Below are positions 51,063 through 61,800 of a stretch of DNA of 64,000 nt, piece after piece (position 1 is the first letter of the stretch; each line of letters begins with the position of its first letter). The notes beneath the pieces are model-generated. The model saw only the letters and a program-made list of their open reading frames with translations. It was not told where the DNA came from and made no database searches. The stretch spans positions 558,001-622,000 of the forward strand of contig NZ_JRHC01000001.1 of assembly GCF_000949475.1 (NCBI RefSeq), given 5' to 3'. The stretch comes from Draconibacterium sediminis. Its GTDB lineage: Bacteria > Bacteroidota > Bacteroidia > Bacteroidales > Prolixibacteraceae. Both the position numbers and the translations under genes were made by a program.

Positions 51063-51092
51063 AAAAAAGCCCGGTTCAAAACGAACCAGGCC
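51063..51092 (-). terminator. Rho-independent terminator of pgk
   Basis: In the minus-strand RNA, GGCCTGGTTC pairs with GAACCGGGC around GTTTT, with one mismatch, followed by six U. Confidence 0.75.
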
Positions 51093-51150
51093 TTTGAAAA
51101 TATTGTAACCTTCTTATCAGTTCTACCCTTTAGGGAAGCCAGAAGGGTTA

Positions 51151-52347
51151 TTATTCGCCACGAACAGCAGCAACACCAGGAAGCGTTTTTCCTTCAAGGT
51201 ATTCCAACAGCGCGCCACCTGCAGTTGAGATGTACGAAACACCATCAGCAAATCCCAATTGATTAACCGCAGCAACCGAGTCGCCACCGCCAACAAGCGA
51301 GAATGCACCTTTTTTTGTTGCTTCAACAACAGCTTCACCAACTGCTCTTGTTCCTTCAGCAAAAGCTTCCATTTCGAAAACACCGATAGGGCCATTCCAG
51401 AGAATAGTACCCGATTTTTCAATTACTTTCTTGAATTCTTCAATAGCATCAGGGCCGGCATCCAATCCCATCCATCCGTCAGGAATTTCGCCAATAGGAA
51501 GAACTTTTGTGTTGGCATCGTTGCTAAATGCATCGGCAGCAATAACATCGCTGGCCATGTATAAATTCACCCCTTTTTCTTTCGCCAGCTTTTCAATATT
51601 TAAAGCTGTTTCCAGGAAGTCGTCTTCGCATATTGAGCTACCAACTTTACCTCCGTGAGCTTTCGCGAAAGTAAATTTCATGCCACCACCCAAAATCAGG
51701 TTGTCTACTTTATCCAACATGTTTTCGATAATGGTAATTTTCGACGAAACTTTAGCTCCACCCATAATTGCAGTAAGCGGACGCTTTGGCGCTTTTACTA
51801 CTTTGTCGAGGCTTTCCACTTCGCTTTCAATCAGGTAACCAAACATTTTGTCGTTCGGGAAAAACTTAGCGATTACAGCAGTTGAAGCGTGTGCACGGTG
51901 AGCAGTACCAAAAGCATCGTTTACCCAGCAGTCGCCGTTTTCAGCTAGTTTAGCAGCAAATTCTTCGTCGCCGGCAGTTTCTTCTTTGTAAAAACGCAGG
52001 TTTTCAAGAATCAAAACTTCACCTGGTTTTACATCCTCAGCCATAGCTTTTACTTCGTCGCCAATACAATCAGGAGCGATTTTTACCGTAGCACCACCAA
52101 GCAGTTCGCTCAGGTGATTTACCAATGGTTTCAGCGAGAATTTTTCTTCCGGACCGTTTTTCGGACGGCCAAGGTGCGACATGATGATTGGTGAACCACC
52201 GCCTTCGATAATTTTTTTGATTGTTGGAAGGGCGGCACGCATACGTGTATCGTCGGTAATCTCGAATTTGTCGTTTAAAGGCACGTTGAAATCAACGCGG
52301 ATTAGAGCTCTCTTTCCTTTAAAGTCATAGCTGCTAATAGTTTGCAT
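51151..52347 (-). CDS. pgk: Phosphoglycerate kinase
   Basis: This 398-residue glycolytic enzyme transfers phosphate from 1,3-bisphosphoglycerate to ADP. The N-terminal [10 protein letters not shown], the [19 protein letters not shown] loop and [10 protein letters not shown] bind the acidic substrate; the C-terminal domain has [10 protein letters not shown] and the nucleotide loop [13 protein letters not shown]. The length is normal. It stands alone with its own promoter and terminator; no gap gene is adjacent. Confidence 0.97.
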   Translation of the reverse strand: MQTISSYDFKGKRALIRVDFNVPLNDKFEITDDTRMRAALPTIKKIIEGGGSPIIMSHLGRPKNGPEEKFSLKPLVNHLSELLGGATVKIAPDCIGDEVKAMAEDVKPGEVLILENLRFYKEETAGDEEFAAKLAENGDCWVNDAFGTAHRAHASTAVIAKFFPNDKMFGYLIESEVESLDKVVKAPKRPLTAIMGGAKVSSKITIIENMLDKVDNLILGGGMKFTFAKAHGGKVGSSICEDDFLETALNIEKLAKEKGVNLYMASDVIAADAFSNDANTKVLPIGEIPDGWMGLDAGPDAIEEFKKVIEKSGTILWNGPIGVFEMEAFAEGTRAVGEAVVEATKKGAFSLVGGGDSVAAVNQLGFADGVSYISTAGGALLEYLEGKTLPGVAAVRGE

Positions 52348-52384
52348 GATATTATATTTTTAGTGTTTTTTGAAAAATTCAACC

Positions 52385-52392
52385 AAAGATAG
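52385..52392 (-). promoter_or_regulatory. Candidate -7 element of pgk
   Basis: TATCTTTG on the minus strand matches TAnnTTTG, 37 bases before the ATG. Confidence 0.5.
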
Positions 52393-53020
52393 GAATTAAT
52401 AGCACGAAAAAACAGCAGAATTTTAAGGCCTTTCATAATTTAATGTTGCGGTAAGATAACGAGGAGTGGAGGAGTGGTTGAATATTAGAATGTTGGAATA
52501 ATGGAATACGAAAATGCATAAATGCTTTAATGCATAAATGTGAGCATTAGAATTGTGATTGCAGAAGGGGAGGAAAGTATACAGTTTTCAGTCGCAGTTT
52601 TCAGTCGCACCCAACAGTTTTGCAATTTAACAGTTTAGCAGCAGACGTGTGAATGAATTATTGAGAGAATGAGGAGGAAATGTAAAACATTGAATTACGA
52701 ATGAAGATTAACGATTTCAGATTTCAGAAGAGGGAAGAAAGTTTTCAGTTTTCAGTTTTACAATTTAGCAATAGAACAGTTTTGCAATTTGACAGTGGAA
52801 CTATTTTGCAGTAGTACCCAAACCTATTGTGTCCAATGTGCCTAATGTGGTTTAGTTTTTAGTGTCATAGGGTCTTTGTGTTTAAAAGTTTCTCCAAAGA
52901 AGAAAAGCTAGCGGCTAGTAACTAGCAGCTCGCAACTTTGCCTACTGCATTTTGCCAACCGCCAACTTTTTCTTTCGGCATATTTCTCTATTCTTCCACC
53001 GCCGAACAGGCAGAAAATAC
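52393..53020. other. Gene-free region of degenerate CAGTTTTCAG-like words
   Basis: About 630 bases without a supported gene. Words such as CAGTTTTCAGTCGCAG, GCAATTTAGCA, CAGTTTTGCAATTT and TGCATAAATG recur in degenerate tandem form. The same words appear at 45420-45500 and 56925-56950, always between genes. It looks like expanding low-complexity DNA and not a conserved element. Confidence 0.6.
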
Positions 53021-53028
53021 TATTTTTG
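53021..53028 (+). promoter_or_regulatory. -7-like word immediately before the holB-like start
   Basis: TATTTTTG matches TAnnTTTG but ends only four bases before the ATG at 53033, so a transcript starting there would be leaderless. No -33 element is seen, so it may be coincidence. Confidence 0.3.
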
Positions 53029-53032
53029 GCTT

Positions 53033-54157
53033 ATGTTTTTCAAAGACGTAGTAGGACAAGAGAATATAAAAAGCCGCCTGATCAGGTCGGTGCAGGAGCA
53101 ACGAATCAGTCACGCACAGTTATTTTCGGGCCCGTCGGGAACCGGCAAGCTGGCCATGGCTTTGGCTTATGCGCAGTATGTTTCGTGCAAAAACCGCAGC
53201 GAAACCGATTCGTGTGGTACCTGCCCGTCGTGCCATAAATACCAAAAAATGGCGCACCCCGATTTGCATTTTGTATTCCCGATTTTTAACGCCAAACAGT
53301 TTAATAAGCCGGTTAGCGACGATTTTCTTCCGAAGTGGCGCGAGAAGGTTTTGGCCAACCCGTATTTCGAACTGAGCGACTGGTTGAGCCACATCGACGC
53401 TGGAAATGCACAAGGCGAAATTTACGAACGCGAAAGCGAGTCGATTCTACGAAAACTGAATCTCAAATCGTTTGAGTCGGAGTTTAAAGTGATGATCATC
53501 TGGTTACCTGAAAAGATGAACATCGCCTGCTCGAACAAGCTTCTGAAAATGATTGAGGAGCCGCCCAGCAAAACACTTTTTATTTTGGTTACCGAAAACG
53601 AAGAGGGTGTGATCGGCACCATTCGCTCGCGGGCGCAACTGGTAAAGTTTCCGTTTGTCGATAATCAATCGATAAAAAATGCATTGCTGAAAATTGAGGG
53701 AGTTGATCCGGCAATTATTCCCGATGCGGTTCACCTGGCTTCGGGAAGTTACCTGAAAGCGTTGAGCTATTTATCACCGTCGGACGATGAGCAGTTTTAT
53801 TTCCAGAAATTTCAGGAAATGATGCGTTTTGCCTATGCCCGGCAAGTGAAAGATATGATTGACTGGGCCGATGAAATGGCAAAGATTGGCCGCGACAAAC
53901 AAAAAGCCTTTTTTGCAGCGTCGTTGCGTTTGGTGCGCGAGTATTTTGTGTCGAATATGAAACGCAGCGAAATTGTGTATATGAACCGCGCCGAAAAAGA
54001 CTGGGGCAAAAAATTCGCACCTTTTATTAACGAGCGCAACATTGTGGCTTTTGCCGACGAATTTGAGCTGGCCATAAAACACATCTCTATGAACGGGAAT
54101 CCGCGTATTGTTTTTATGGATACCGGTTTGCGCATGGTACGGTTGATTAAACGGTAG
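53033..54157 (+). CDS. holB: DNA polymerase III delta'-like clamp-loader subunit
   Basis: This 374-residue AAA+ protein is part of the clamp loader that places the beta clamp on DNA. The start is the ATG at 53033 (MFFKDVVGQENIKSRLIRSV), the family's usual N-terminus; the longer upstream frame is AT-rich intergenic DNA. Walker A is GPSGTGK (33-39). A zinc module has Cys52, 61, 64 and 67, and the arginine-finger region reads TIRSRAQLVKF. It begins a plus-strand series with ricT and gldH, an order common in Bacteroidota. Confidence 0.92.
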   Translation: MFFKDVVGQENIKSRLIRSVQEQRISHAQLFSGPSGTGKLAMALAYAQYVSCKNRSETDSCGTCPSCHKYQKMAHPDLHFVFPIFNAKQFNKPVSDDFLPKWREKVLANPYFELSDWLSHIDAGNAQGEIYERESESILRKLNLKSFESEFKVMIIWLPEKMNIACSNKLLKMIEEPPSKTLFILVTENEEGVIGTIRSRAQLVKFPFVDNQSIKNALLKIEGVDPAIIPDAVHLASGSYLKALSYLSPSDDEQFYFQKFQEMMRFAYARQVKDMIDWADEMAKIGRDKQKAFFAASLRLVREYFVSNMKRSEIVYMNRAEKDWGKKFAPFINERNIVAFADEFELAIKHISMNGNPRIVFMDTGLRMVRLIKR

Positions 54158-54235
54158 TTATTCCGTCTTGCTAGTTTCCCTTTTTAGATTCATTTTAAAA
54201 ACCAAGCCTCTAGCTATCAAATTGCTATTAATCAT

Positions 54236-54243
54236 TACTTTTG
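54236..54243 (+). promoter_or_regulatory. Candidate -7 element of ricT
   Basis: TACTTTTG matches TAnnTTTG, 82 bases before the ATG. No clear -33 TTTG. Confidence 0.4.
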
Positions 54244-54325
54244 TGAGGTAAATGATTATCTTGGCATTGCCGGATAAAACAGGCCTTTGAAGAATACTGG
54301 AAAGCCGGGGACTTAAGCCTAAAGA

Positions 54326-55594
54326 ATGAAAGAAGTAAATACCACAGATAGAGGGATTTGTCAAACGAAAGTTGGAAACTGCGGAAAACTGCAGGTTACC
54401 GACTGGCTTGGCGATGTACAGCCTGCTTATAAAGGCGAAGACATTGTTGAGGTGCGTTTTAAAAATACCCGAAAAGACTATTATAAAAACGTAAATAACC
54501 TAAAACTTAAAGTTGGCGAACTGGTGGCCGTTGAAGGGAATCCGGGTCACGACATTGGTATTATTTCCCTGAAAGGGGAGTTGGTGTTTGAGCAATTGAA
54601 ACGCCACAAAGTAACCCTGAATAACGGCGAATACCGCAAAGTGTACCGCCACGCCAAACCGGTTGATATCGATAAGTGGAAAGAAGCCATTTCGCTGGAA
54701 CACGAAACCATGATCAAATCGCGGCAAATTGTGAAAGACCTGCGCCTTGATATGAAAATTGGCGATGTGGAATACCAGGGCGATAAAACAAAAGCCATTT
54801 TCTATTACATTGCTGATGGCCGTGTTGATTTTCGCCAGCTGATAAAAGTTCTGGCCGAAACATTCCGTATTCGCATCGAGATGAAACAGATCGGTGCTCG
54901 CCAGGAAGCCGGCCGTATTGGCGGAATTGGCCCTTGCGGACGAACGCTGTGCTGCTCAACATGGATGAGTAATTTTGTGTCGGTAACAACCAATGCAGCA
55001 CGTCATCAGGAGATTTCGCTAAATCCGCAAAAACTGGCCGGGCAATGTGGTAAGTTAAAGTGTTGCCTCAATTTCGAGGTGGATGCTTACATTGATGCAC
55101 AAAGAGATTTCCCGCCAAACCATATTCCGCTTGAAACGGAACATAAGACCTATTCCTTTTTGAAAGCCGATATTTTTGGTGGAATATACTGGTATGCACC
55201 TCGCGGCGAAGGTCCCGGAACATTGGTACCCGTGCCTGTAAAACGCGTAAAAGAGGTGTTGCGTTTAAACCGTAGTGGTAAAAAACCGGAAAAACTGGTG
55301 GTTGAAAAATACGATGCCGGAGCACAAAAGAACGATACTTTCCACAATGTGGTGGGACAGGAAGACCTGGATCGTTTCGACCGGGCAAAGAAAAGCAGCC
55401 GTTCGAAAAAACGGAGCAACCGTCGTAATCCGAACCGGGGCAGAAATCAAAATCAGCCCAGTGCGCAGGGACAGAATCCCGATCGCAGGCAAGATAGCGG
55501 CCAGGGAGACGGACAAAACCGCAAACCAAAGCAAAACCGAGGGGGAAGCCAAAACCGGCGATCAAATCAAAATCGAAGCCAAAACCGTAATTAA
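54326..55594 (+). CDS. ricT: RicT/PSP1-family protein with basic disordered tail
   Basis: This 422-residue member of the PSP1 (YaaT/RicT) family takes part, in Bacillus, in the Y-complex that adjusts RNase Y activity. The core domain spans about 15-285 and has the two cysteine clusters GPCGRTLCC (204, 209, 210) and GQCGKLKCC (241, 246, 247), which bind an iron-sulfur cluster in the Bacillus complex. Residues about 355-422 form a strongly basic, low-complexity Arg/Asn/Gln/Gly tail (repeated RNPNRGRNQNQ-like words) that probably binds RNA. The conserved neighbourhood holB-ricT-gldH is typical of the phylum. Confidence 0.9.
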   Translation: MKEVNTTDRGICQTKVGNCGKLQVTDWLGDVQPAYKGEDIVEVRFKNTRKDYYKNVNNLKLKVGELVAVEGNPGHDIGIISLKGELVFEQLKRHKVTLNNGEYRKVYRHAKPVDIDKWKEAISLEHETMIKSRQIVKDLRLDMKIGDVEYQGDKTKAIFYYIADGRVDFRQLIKVLAETFRIRIEMKQIGARQEAGRIGGIGPCGRTLCCSTWMSNFVSVTTNAARHQEISLNPQKLAGQCGKLKCCLNFEVDAYIDAQRDFPPNHIPLETEHKTYSFLKADIFGGIYWYAPRGEGPGTLVPVPVKRVKEVLRLNRSGKKPEKLVVEKYDAGAQKNDTFHNVVGQEDLDRFDRAKKSSRSKKRSNRRNPNRGRNQNQPSAQGQNPDRRQDSGQGDGQNRKPKQNRGGSQNRRSNQNRSQNRN

Positions 55595-55660
55595 AGAAAA
55601 CAACTTGCGTTTTATAACGTTTGATGTATTGATCTTTCGAAAAAAAATAGTTGAAGCAGA

Positions 55661-56131
55661 ATGAGTCGTTTTTTTCAGGTTATACTTTTTACGGGAATTG
55701 TGCTGATTATGGCAGCTTGCAATTCGCAAAGTATTTACGATAAATACAAGCCAATAAACAAAGGCGTTTGGAACAAAGATTCGCTGGTGGTGTTTCAGGT
55801 GCCGGTTACCGATACCCTTCAAAATCACAATCTTTACATTAATGTGCGCAACAAAGTGGATTACCGCTACAGCAACCTATGGCTGTTTGTTTCCATTGAG
55901 CAACCCGGTGGCAAAACGGTGAAAGATACCTTCGAAATGGTGCTGGCCGATCCGTCGGGGAAATGGCTGGGCGAAGGTTTTGGCGGATTAAAAACCCGTG
56001 AGGCAATATACCGGCGCAATGTGTTTTTCCCCCGCTCGGGCGATTACACCATCAGTTTGCAGCAAGGCATGCGCAACGACGAGCTAAAAGGAATTTCCGA
56101 TGTGGGTGTGCGTGTGGAAAAAGTGGAATAG
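55661..56131 (+). CDS. gldH: Gliding-motility lipoprotein GldH
   Basis: This 156-residue lipoprotein (lipobox LIMAAC, Cys20) has a mature part containing YDKYKPINKGVWNKDSLVVFQV, the VRNKVDYRYSNLWLFVSI block and FPRSGDYTISLQQGMRND, which are characteristic of GldH. In Flavobacterium GldH is needed for gliding and supports type IX secretion. The sprE- and porX-like genes further right fit the same machinery. It follows ricT by 66 bases. Confidence 0.88.
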   Translation: MSRFFQVILFTGIVLIMAACNSQSIYDKYKPINKGVWNKDSLVVFQVPVTDTLQNHNLYINVRNKVDYRYSNLWLFVSIEQPGGKTVKDTFEMVLADPSGKWLGEGFGGLKTREAIYRRNVFFPRSGDYTISLQQGMRNDELKGISDVGVRVEKVE

Positions 56132-56175
56132 AATATCAAGGAAATTTATAAATACCAATAGTTTATTTTTTAGAG

Positions 56176-56916
56176 GTGGGAAAAGGAAAGCTGAAAAAGT
56201 TTGATGAAATGAAGAGCTATGAACATGTTGTTCAGGCGCCGTTTCATAAGGTTGGCCACGATGATTTTCATTTAAAAGGAAAATGGTCGGCCGAATTTTT
56301 TAAAAACGATCAGCCCATAATCTTAGAGTTGGGTTGTGGCAAGGGGGAGTATACCGTTGAGCTGGCGGCAATGAATCCGAACATCAATTACATTGGTGTG
56401 GATATTAAAGGCGCGCGGCTGTGGAAAGGTGCAAAACAGGCCTTCCAACGCGAAATGACAAATGTGGGATTTTTGCGTACCAATATCGAACTGATTACGC
56501 AGTTTTTTGGCAAGGATGAGGTGGATGAAATTTGGCTCACTTTCCCCGATCCGCAAATGCGGAAAGCCCGGAAACGCCTTACCTCAACAACGTTTCTGAA
56601 TAAATACCGGAATTTTCTGAAACCCGGCGGTGTGGTGCATTTAAAAACCGACAGTAATTTTCAGTACAACTACACGCTTGAAATGGCGAAATTGAATCAA
56701 TTCGAAATACTGGCTGAAACCGATAATTTGTACGAATGGGAAGGATTAACTGATGTGCTGCGCATCCGTACGTTTTACGAAAAGCAGTGGCTCGACCGCG
56801 GAATACCAAGTAAATACCTGGCCTTTATTCCACACGACGGCGAATACACAGAGCCCGAAATAGATATCGAACGCGACGAGTACAGGAGCTTTGGGCGTAG
56901 TGCACGGGACTTATAA
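56176..56916 (+). CDS. trmB: tRNA (guanine-N7-)-methyltransferase
   Basis: This 246-residue enzyme methylates G46 in the tRNA variable loop. The start is GTG at 56176 (MGKGKLKKFDEM). The SAM-binding site is ILELGCGKGEYTVEL and the family motif WLTFPDPQMRKARKRL is present, with the acidic DPQMRK catalytic region. The C-terminus ends SFGRSARDL. It starts 44 bases after gldH and may be co-transcribed with it. Confidence 0.95.
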   Translation: MGKGKLKKFDEMKSYEHVVQAPFHKVGHDDFHLKGKWSAEFFKNDQPIILELGCGKGEYTVELAAMNPNINYIGVDIKGARLWKGAKQAFQREMTNVGFLRTNIELITQFFGKDEVDEIWLTFPDPQMRKARKRLTSTTFLNKYRNFLKPGGVVHLKTDSNFQYNYTLEMAKLNQFEILAETDNLYEWEGLTDVLRIRTFYEKQWLDRGIPSKYLAFIPHDGEYTEPEIDIERDEYRSFGRSARDL

Positions 56917-56999
56917 AAGAGAGTAGGCAGTTTTCAGTCGCAGTTGGCAAAGCGTAAAATTCGAATATTCCGATATTCTAACATTCAAATATTCCAAAC

Positions 57000-57323
57000 G
57001 TGAGTGATTTCTTTAACCAGGTTTACGAAGTAGTAAAGCAAATTCCGCCGGGACGAGTAACATCGTACGGAGCAATAGCTGCTTGTCTGGGTTCGCCGGG
57101 AGCCGCGCGAATGGTGGGCTGGGCGATGAATGCCAGTCACTCGCACCCGGAGTTTGTGCCGGCGCACCGGGTGGTGAACCGTAATGGACTACTAACCGGG
57201 AAACATCATTTTGATAATCCAAATGCCATGCAGGAACTTCTTGAGGCTGAAGGGCTGAAGCTGGATGGCGACAAAATCCTGGATTTCAAGGAAAAATTCT
57301 GGGATCCGATGAAAGAATTGTAG
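57000..57323 (+). CDS. Alkyltransferase-like protein (MGMT family, no catalytic cysteine)
   Basis: This 107-residue protein has the fold of the C-terminal domain of O6-alkylguanine-DNA alkyltransferase. The start is GTG at 57000. The DNA-binding helix (VTSYGAIAACLGSPGAARMVGWAM) is intact, but the active-site motif PCHR reads PAHR (54-57), with Ala55 replacing the alkyl-accepting cysteine. It is therefore an alkyltransferase-like (ATL) protein, which binds O6-alkylguanine and passes it to nucleotide-excision repair. That link is shown for homologues, not here. mfd, at the other end of the window, serves the same repair pathway. Confidence 0.9.
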   Translation: MSDFFNQVYEVVKQIPPGRVTSYGAIAACLGSPGAARMVGWAMNASHSHPEFVPAHRVVNRNGLLTGKHHFDNPNAMQELLEAEGLKLDGDKILDFKEKFWDPMKEL

Positions 57324-57479
57324 TTGAACATTTTCTCATTCGCAGGAAAGTAGCTCGAATCAATCAAATGTTCATATTGATAATCAAAACATTTCCGTGT
57401 TTAAACTGTTCATCTAATTGCAATTATTAAATTTGCAGCTACAAATAATTTTTCAAAAAAGTGAAATAAGCATTTTAAA

Positions 57480-58595
57480 ATGGCAGATATACCAAGAAAA
57501 TTAATTGTCCCGAAAGATGTTACCGATGCGCTGCGCACCGTAAAATATCCGGGAAGCGACGAAGATGTGGTGCAACTGGAGATGCCACAGGAAATCCGCA
57601 TTGCCGGACAACGAATCAGTTTTTCGCTGGTTTTTCAGAAAAGCAACGACCCAAATATTGAAGCACTGGTTTTGGCTTGCGAAGCGGCCATAAAAAAATA
57701 CATTGGCGAACAGGTTGAAATTGAAGACAACATTGCCGTGAAATTTATTCACGACATGGAGCGCCCGGTTTTGCCCAACGTTAAAAACATTGTGGCCATT
57801 GCATCGGGTAAAGGTGGTGTTGGAAAATCAACTGTGGCGGTAAATACAGCTGTTGCACTGGCAAAAAGTGGAGCAAAAGTTGGTTTGCTCGATGCCGATA
57901 TTTTTGGCCCCTCAATTCCAAAAATGTTTGGTGTTGAAGGCGAACGTCCGGCAGGAATAAAGATCGACGACAGAGAAATGATCAATCCGCTGGAAAAATA
58001 TGGTGTTAAATTCTTGTCGGTAGGCTTTTTTGTTGATCCCGACAGTGCCATTATCTGGCGCGGACCAATGGCATCGAATGCATTAAAGCAACTGATTTCG
58101 GAAGGAAACTGGGGCGAACTGGATTATTTGCTGATCGACCTGCCTCCGGGTACCAGCGATATTCACCTTACTTTGGTACAAAGTGTTCCGGTAACCGGAG
58201 CTGTGATTGTAACCACTCCGCAGGATGTGGCTTTGGCCGACGTGGTTCGCGGAGCCAGCATGTTCCAAAGTAAATCGGTTGATGTACCTGTGCTTGGTTT
58301 GGTAGAAAATATGGCGTGGTTTACACCGGAAGAACTGCCTGAAAATAAATACTACATTTTTGGTAAGGAAGGTGGTAAAAAACTGGCCGATAAACTGGGT
58401 TTGCCCTTGCTTGGTCAAATTCCAATCGTTCAGAGCATTCGCGAAGGTGGAGATGAAGGAACACCCGTAGCTGCCAGCGGCGATACAATTACGGGGCAGG
58501 CTTTTGCCGATGTAGCTGATAAAGTGAAACACCGTGTGCATGTGCGCAACATACAAATGGCGCCAACTAAAAAGGTAAAAATTTCACGAAAATAA
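57480..58595 (+). CDS. Mrp/ApbC-family iron-sulfur carrier ATPase
   Basis: This 371-residue P-loop ATPase would carry or insert iron-sulfur clusters. An N-terminal MIP18/DUF59-like part (1-95) precedes the deviant Walker A SGKGGVGKS (110-117). The usual CxxC cluster site near ENM(S/A) is absent: the region reads ENMAWFTPEELPENKYYIFG, as in other Bacteroidota Mrp proteins. So cluster binding, if it occurs, must use other residues. A terminator follows eight bases after the stop. Confidence 0.93.
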   Translation: MADIPRKLIVPKDVTDALRTVKYPGSDEDVVQLEMPQEIRIAGQRISFSLVFQKSNDPNIEALVLACEAAIKKYIGEQVEIEDNIAVKFIHDMERPVLPNVKNIVAIASGKGGVGKSTVAVNTAVALAKSGAKVGLLDADIFGPSIPKMFGVEGERPAGIKIDDREMINPLEKYGVKFLSVGFFVDPDSAIIWRGPMASNALKQLISEGNWGELDYLLIDLPPGTSDIHLTLVQSVPVTGAVIVTTPQDVALADVVRGASMFQSKSVDVPVLGLVENMAWFTPEELPENKYYIFGKEGGKKLADKLGLPLLGQIPIVQSIREGGDEGTPVAASGDTITGQAFADVADKVKHRVHVRNIQMAPTKKVKISRK

Positions 58596-58599
58596 ATTG

Positions 58600-58640
58600 A
58601 AAAGGCAGAGGTGTACAAGGCGTTCATCTCTGCCTTTTTT
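58600..58640 (+). terminator. Rho-independent terminator of the mrp gene
   Basis: AAAAGGCAGAG (58600-58610) pairs with CTCTGCCTTTT around a 17-nt loop, followed by T. Confidence 0.8.
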
Positions 58641-58809
58641 CAGGGCCAGAATCCCTTTGAAATTTATAATCTTCCCCATCCGGTAATTAATTCCGTTGAA
58701 CACTCATTTTTTCTTATTTTTACAGCGTTTACAAAATGCAACAATTCAGGATGTACAGGCAATAATCTTGTGATTCCTGAGTTTATTCAATGAGTTAACA
58801 AAAAACTGC

Positions 58810-61800
58810 TTGAAGAAACGATTTTTACATACCATATTCCTGTTCTTATTGGTTTCGATTTTTGCCGGCTGTTCTACTGAAAAAAATACCCGTGCATCAC
58901 GAACTTTCCATAATGTTACTTCGCGTTACAATATTTATTTTAATGCCAACGAGGCAGTAAAAGAGGGTGTTGCAACTATTGAAGAGCGCATTGAGGACGA
59001 CTTTACGCGGATTTTGCCCATTTACAAAGAGAGCGATCCATCGGTAGCGCGCATGGTAAAATCGGATATGGATTATGCGGTTGTAAAATGTTCGAAACTG
59101 ATCGAGATCCACTCCATTACCAAAAAACCAAAACGTAAAAGAGGAGGTGGTTCGCGCAAATACCAGGAGTTTGCCAGCCAGGAGGAGTTTAACAATTGGA
59201 TCGACGACAGTTACCTCTTAATGGGGAAAGCCTATTTCTACCAGCACAATTTTTTTGCGGCCATTGATAATTTCTCGTATGTGGTGCGTAAATACCCCGA
59301 CGAAGAAACGGCCGATGAGGCACAGGTTTGGCTGATTAGGGCTTACACCGAGATGGAACGTTTCATTGAAGCCAACGAAGTAATTCAGGCCATTCAGTCG
59401 TACGACGATTTTCCAAAAAGTCTGGAGCGCGATTTTGCCATCGCCACGGCTTTCTATTACAAAAAGCAGTTTGAATACGACAATGCCATTCGCCTGCTCG
59501 ATATTGCCATCGACAAAACATTCTGGAAACAAGATAAAGCCCGCCTGCAATATATTGTAGCGCAGTTGTACCAGGAACTTGGCCAGAACGAGGCGGCTGC
59601 TGAAGCCTTTAGAAAGGTAACCAAAATGAATCCTGATTACACCATGGCGTTTAACGCGATGATAAACGGGGCAGGTGTATTTTCGGGCGAAGGAAATACG
59701 GAAGATCTGAAAAAGCAGTTGAATAAAATGCTGCGCGACAAAAAGAATGTCGATTTCCGCGATCAGATTTATTATGCCTTGGGTAACATTTTTTTCCGCG
59801 AAGGAAACCGCGATGTAGCCAAGGATAACTATAAAGAATCAGTAGCTACGAGTTTTAAAAATCAATACCAGCGGGCCTTGTCGTCAATTACTTTGGCCGA
59901 TATTTATTTTGAGGATTTGAATTACCGCGGTGCACAGTCGTACTACGATAGTGCAATGATCATTATCGACGAAACATATCCGAATTACGACAATGTGTCG
60001 GCACGTTACCGGAGTTTAACCAACCTGGTCGACAATATTCTGTTGGTTGAACGTGAAGACAGTCTGCAAAGAGTAGCTCAAATGTCGGATGTTGAGCGCG
60101 AAGCGTTGATTGCCAGCCTGATGAAAGAAGAGCAGGAGCGCCAGCGCAACATGGAAAATCTGACTCTGCAGGATGCGCAAAGTCAGGGCTACTACCGCTC
60201 AAACCGTTACCGCATGGGAATGGGAAATTCAGGTGGCGGCGGCTGGTATTTTTACAATCCGCAAACGGTGTCGTACGGGCGGGTAACGTTCCAGCAACAA
60301 TGGGGGCGACGAACGCTTGAAGACGATTGGCGACGATCGAACAAGGCCACTGTGTCGATGGCAGAAGGCGAAGAAATGGCAGAGGTTGAACCCGAAGAAC
60401 AACGTGTGGAAGACCCATTGAAAAAGGAATTCTATACGCAGGATTTACCTTTAACCGACTCGATGATGGCAGTGTCGCACGAACGAATTCGCGATGCACT
60501 GTACAACTCAGGAAAAATATTTAAATCGGAATTTGAAGATTACGAGCGTTCAGCCGAGGCTTTTGAGGAGCTGATAGAACGTTACCCAAACAATATTTAT
60601 CTCTTGTCGGCTTATTTTGATTTGTACGATTTGTATGAATTGATGGGCGATAAAGAAAAATCAAACTACTACCGTAACCTCATTATTTCACAGTATCCGA
60701 AAAGTAAGTTTGCGCAGTTTTTACAAAACCCGAATTTCTTTGTTGAAATGGCAGCCAAAACGGATAGCATGAATCGTTTGTACCAGGAAACATTCCGGAA
60801 TTACAAGCAGGGAAGGTACCAGGCCGTGCAGTCGCTTACCATGCAAATGAAAAGAATGGAGCCCGATACAGTGATCCTTCCGAAAATTGATTTTATGGAA
60901 ATGGTTGCCGATGGCGTGTTAACCGATGTGCATAATTTTGAAGCCTTGTTAAAAGGCTACCTGGCTGAATATCCGGCAAAAGAACCATCGCCACTCGCTG
61001 GGGAAATACTTAAGCTTATTCAGGACAGTACCTTAACCGACTACCAGAAACTGGTGGAAATGGGATACATCAGCGAAGAGATTCAAAACGAGGAATTGTT
61101 GCCCGAAAATTTCTTTGCCGACGATGAGTTTGGCGGAAAATTCAGTTACGACGAAGATCTGTTGCATTACTTTGTAATTGCCTATCCGCGCGACGAAGAA
61201 GACAATATCGATTTGAATCGCCTGAAGTTTGATATTGCCAATTACAACATTGATCACTATACAAAAATTGATTTCGATATTGAAACCGAATACCTCGATG
61301 ATAAACTGGCTTTTGTGCTGGTGCGCTCGATGACCAACAAAGAAAATGCGCTGATCTATCACGGAGCGATCATCAGAAAAGCTTCAGTGTTTAAAGCCTT
61401 ACAGGGAATTGATTATATGAACTTTGTGATATCGTCGACCAACTACCGGGCGGTAATGCAGGAACGCTCAACAGCCGATTACATGAAGTTCTTTGTGAAG
61501 AATTACAGTCGTTTTATCCGTTCAAATTTCAGCGACGACGATTTGGATATCTCGCCTGAAGAGCTGATGGCGCGTGCCGCAGCCGAAGACAATGCGCTGA
61601 ACGAACGTGGTACTTTTGTTACGGTAAATGCTGGTCCGGCCGGATTGTACGATACAAATGTTGATACCACACAGAATTTTGTGATTGCCGTAAAAGACAA
61701 AAACCTGTCGTTACGACCATTAATGCGTGGATTTGCTGATTTTAACCGGGACCAATTCCGTGCCTGGGGACTGGCATTGCAGGCAAAAGAAGTGGGCGAT

